Shown here: positions 8,401 to 9,608 of the stretch, piece by piece | How positions within the stretch are numbered: position 1 is the stretch's first letter | How the letters are laid out: every line of letters starts with the position of its first letter | NCBI GenBank assembly: GCA_029932795.1 | Contig: JAOZPL010000053.1 | Location: 1 to 9,608, forward strand | Reading direction: 5' to 3' | Source: Candidatus Zixiibacteriota bacterium | GTDB taxonomy: Bacteria; Zixibacteria; MSB-5A5; GN15; FEB-12 | DNA length: 9,608 nucleotides | The notes under the pieces: generated by a model | What the model was told of the DNA's origin: nothing | What the model saw: only the letters and a program-made list of their open reading frames with translations | Databases searched by the model: none | Position numbers and translations under genes: made by a program

Positions 8401-8460
8401 GCCATGCATTTCACAGACGAGCAAATAGATTCTATGATGGAAGCACTTTTAGCAGGTTAA
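5401..8460 (+). CDS. hdrA: Selenocysteine-containing double HdrA (flavin-based electron-bifurcating subunit), in-frame UGA
   Basis: Read through an in-frame UGA (5584-5586), this is one 1019-residue protein. The start is GTG, 8 bases after GGAGG (5388-5392). Unit one: FAD Rossmann motif at 11-21, the HdrA motif F-P-T-M-D-C59-A-I-U62 with UGA in place of the family cysteine, ferredoxin cysteines C111/C114/C117/C121 and C158/C166/C169/C173, then the Q-C-V-G-S-R region. Unit two: the HdrA N-terminal domain with C466-H-C468-G, a second FAD motif VLVIGGGVAG (601-610) without the D-C-x-x-C motif, another Q-C-V-G-S-R region, and a C-terminal 2[4Fe-4S] domain (C950/C953/C956/C960 and C984/C987/C990/C994). 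HdrA is the FAD subunit that splits electron pairs between ferredoxin and a disulfide-type acceptor. The reading frame, family alignment across the UGA and a SECIS-like hairpin support selenocysteine rather than a broken gene. Confidence 0.88.
5584..5586 (+). other. In-frame UGA codon, probable selenocysteine 62 of HdrA
   Basis: The codon lies in the same frame as the GTG at 5401 and the stop at 8458-8460. The residues on both sides (L-D-K-T-F-P-T-M-D-C-A-I before, I-L-G-P-R and G-R-H-P-N-I shortly after) align without a gap to the conserved HdrA stretch in which this position is cysteine. Selenocysteine-containing HdrA is known from methanogens and some bacteria. Confidence 0.85.
5607..5624 (+). 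promoter_or_regulatory. Bacterial SECIS-like hairpin for UGA recoding in hdrA
   Basis: GGATGCC (5607-5613) and GGCATCC (5618-5624) are perfect 7-bp complements around a GGUC loop (5614-5617). The stem starts 20 bases after the UGA and the loop 27 bases after it, inside the range expected for bacterial SECIS elements. The GGUC loop resembles the GGUCU loop of the E. coli formate dehydrogenase SECIS, where the guanine is contacted by SelB. Part of the hairpin also codes the conserved G-R-H-P residues, so its sequence serves two purposes. Confidence 0.8.
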
Positions 8461-8469
8461 GCTCTGATT

Positions 8470-8937
8470 ATGGCCAGGAAGAACCCCAGTTCAAAAAAGA
8501 AAGCGGCCAAAGAAGGGTTTGTCCCCAACATTGTGGCCTTTGCCTGCAACTGGTGCAGTTATGCTGGAGCCGACACCGCCGGCACTAACCGGGTGCAATA
8601 CTCTCCCAATTTCCGGATCATACGGACGATGTGTTCCGGCCGTGTTACCCCTGGCTTTGTTCTCAAGGCATTCAAGCTGGGTGCCGACGGCGTCCTGGTA
8701 TCGGGCTGCCATTTCGGTGATTGCCATTATATTTTTGGCAACTACCGCGCGGTGGAACAGTTTGATAAGACCAAGGCGCTGGTTAAAACGCTGGGCCTTG
8801 ATGAGAGACGCGTCCGTCTGGAGTGGATTTCGGCGGCGGAGGGGACGCGATGGGGGGAGATCATCGACGAATTCGTAGCTGAGATAACCTCTCTTGGGCC
8901 CAGCCCGCTGAACCACAAACCGAAATCCAAGAAATAG
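8470..8937 (+). CDS. mvhD: MvhD-type [2Fe-2S] electron-transfer subunit
   Basis: A 155-residue MvhD/FrhD family protein. The core begins at about residue 18 and has C26-N-W-C29-S-Y-A-G-A-D, then M-C55-S-G-R-V and G-C80-H-F-G-D-C85-H-Y, the conserved cysteines expected to hold a [2Fe-2S] cluster. In known complexes it bridges an electron-donating partner (hydrogenase or formate dehydrogenase) and HdrA. The first 16 residues are lysine-rich and poorly conserved. The ATG at 8470 follows the hdrA stop by 9 bases, so the two are coupled. No hydrogenase subunits are seen in the window. Some methanogens have selenocysteine in the MvhD homologue, but all positions here are cysteine codons. Confidence 0.94.
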   Translation: MARKNPSSKKKAAKEGFVPNIVAFACNWCSYAGADTAGTNRVQYSPNFRIIRTMCSGRVTPGFVLKAFKLGADGVLVSGCHFGDCHYIFGNYRAVEQFDKTKALVKTLGLDERRVRLEWISAAEGTRWGEIIDEFVAEITSLGPSPLNHKPKSKK

Positions 8938-8943
8938 CCGCCT

Positions 8944-9608
8944 ATGGAAACAGCTGCTGAAAAACTGAAGAAAAGTCGGGCTTTTTTCTGCCTCGAATGC
9001 GGTAAATGCACTGCCGTCTGTCCTATTTCCCACTATAACAAAAGCTACTCGCCACGTCGACTGGTTGCTGAGGGTCTTTTCTACGGAGCGGATGATCTGG
9101 TTTCTGATCAACTTCTGTGGTCATGCCTTACCTGTCAGCTTTGCTCGCAACGTTGCCCTGTCGATGTCAGGTATTCCGAGTACATGCGGGATATCCGGGC
9201 TGAGGCTGTCAGCCGGGGGAAATGGGGGAATCCCTCGCACGGTGGTGCGCTGCATCATATCATGGAAATGTCAGCCTCGCCGAAGCTCAAGCAGAACCGG
9301 ACCGGCTGGATTGGCAGTGATCTCAAGGTGAAGAGGAAAGGCGAGGTGTTGTACTTCGTCGGTTGTCTGCCATACTATCAGGATTTCTTTGCCAAAGATT
9401 TCGATTTCTCGCCGATTTCAATCGCTTCTGATACAGTCCGGATTCTCAATCACCTCGGTATCGAGCCGGTTGTTATGGATAACGAACGCTGTTGCGGCCA
9501 CGACCTTTACTGGCTGGGTAAGCTGGCACAGTTTGATGAACTGGGCCAGATGACTCTTAAAGCAATCGAACAGACTGGTGCTAAAACCGTCGTGACCGCC
9601 TGTCCGGA
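8944..9608 (+). CDS. HdrC-type ferredoxin fused to a CCG domain (HdrCB/HdrD-like), C-terminus cut by window edge
   Basis: The frame is open from the ATG at 8944 to the window end (221 codons), so the 3' part is missing. The N-terminal half is an HdrC-like 2[4Fe-4S] domain with C16/C19/C22/C26 and C61/C64/C67/C71, each followed by proline. The second part is a cysteine-rich CCG domain like those of HdrB: C141-L-P then N-E-R-C183-C184-G-H, with a further A-C220-P at the edge. HdrB-type CCG domains hold the unusual non-cubane clusters that reduce heterodisulfides in methanogens. In bacteria the acceptor is often unknown. It follows mvhD by 6 bases and has only a weak ribosome site, so its translation is likely coupled. 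HdrD, LutA or GlpC relatives share this layout, so the exact role stays open. Confidence 0.88.
   Translation, partial: METAAEKLKKSRAFFCLECGKCTAVCPISHYNKSYSPRRLVAEGLFYGADDLVSDQLLWSCLTCQLCSQRCPVDVRYSEYMRDIRAEAVSRGKWGNPSHGGALHHIMEMSASPKLKQNRTGWIGSDLKVKRKGEVLYFVGCLPYYQDFFAKDFDFSPISIASDTVRILNHLGIEPVVMDNERCCGHDLYWLGKLAQFDELGQMTLKAIEQTGAKTVVTACP

Noticed and set aside
5602..8460. A separate 952-residue HdrA gene starting at ATG 5602, with 5401-5586 as an independent small gene
   Set aside because: Both pieces are in the same frame, the conserved HdrA motif spans the UGA without a gap, the ATG at 5602 has no good ribosome site, and the separate product would lack its FAD-binding fold.
5401..8460. 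hdrA as a pseudogene broken by a nonsense mutation
   Set aside because: The only stop is a UGA at the exact family cysteine position and is followed by a SECIS-like hairpin. The rest of the gene is intact and lies in an intact operon.

Overview
This window looks like a chromosomal piece of an anaerobic bacterium whose energy metabolism runs on ferredoxin and flavin-based electron bifurcation. Signs for this are the four-subunit 2-oxoacid:ferredoxin oxidoreductase, HdrA, MvhD and HdrC/CCG proteins, many cysteine-rich cluster motifs, tightly overlapping genes with good Shine-Dalgarno sites, and occasional TTG and GTG starts. The lineage cannot be fixed from the sequence. A Desulfobacterota- or Zixibacteria-like anaerobe would fit, and the bacterial-type SECIS hairpin argues against an archaeon.

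Left part, minus strand (1 to about 2044): two genes read leftward. The first is a lone gamma-subunit-like protein of the 2-oxoacid:ferredoxin oxidoreductase family (2044 to 1469). After 100 bases comes a long protein with a GlnD/GlnE/DUF294-like nucleotidyltransferase motif, cut by the window edge (1368 to 1). The open frame of this second gene runs through base 1 without a stop.

Middle (2045 to 2490): a divergent intergenic region of about 450 bases. It holds a strong 62-base two-stem inverted repeat, a CRP/FNR-like palindrome just upstream of the rightward operon, and only weak promoter candidates.

Right part, plus strand (2491 to the end): one dense operon, korD-korA-korB-korC-hdrA-mvhD-(hdrC/CCG protein). 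The kor genes overlap at their ends. The Kor complex should oxidise a 2-oxoacid (2-oxoglutarate or a relative) plus CoA and pass electrons to ferredoxin, or run in the reverse, CO2-fixing direction. The co-transcribed HdrA/MvhD/HdrCB-like set is the usual machinery that joins low-potential ferredoxin electrons to a flavin bifurcation site and a disulfide or other acceptor. No hydrogenase or formate dehydrogenase subunit is visible, so Kor is the obvious electron partner in this operon.

Main discovery: hdrA is one 1019-residue gene (5401 to 8460) interrupted by an in-frame UGA at 5584 to 5586. The codon sits exactly where HdrA proteins carry the second cysteine of their D-C-x-x-C motif. A perfect 7-bp hairpin with a GGUC loop begins 20 bases after the UGA, as expected of a bacterial SECIS element. 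I read this as a selenocysteine-containing double HdrA, which a standard gene caller would split into a 61-residue fragment and a start-truncated protein.
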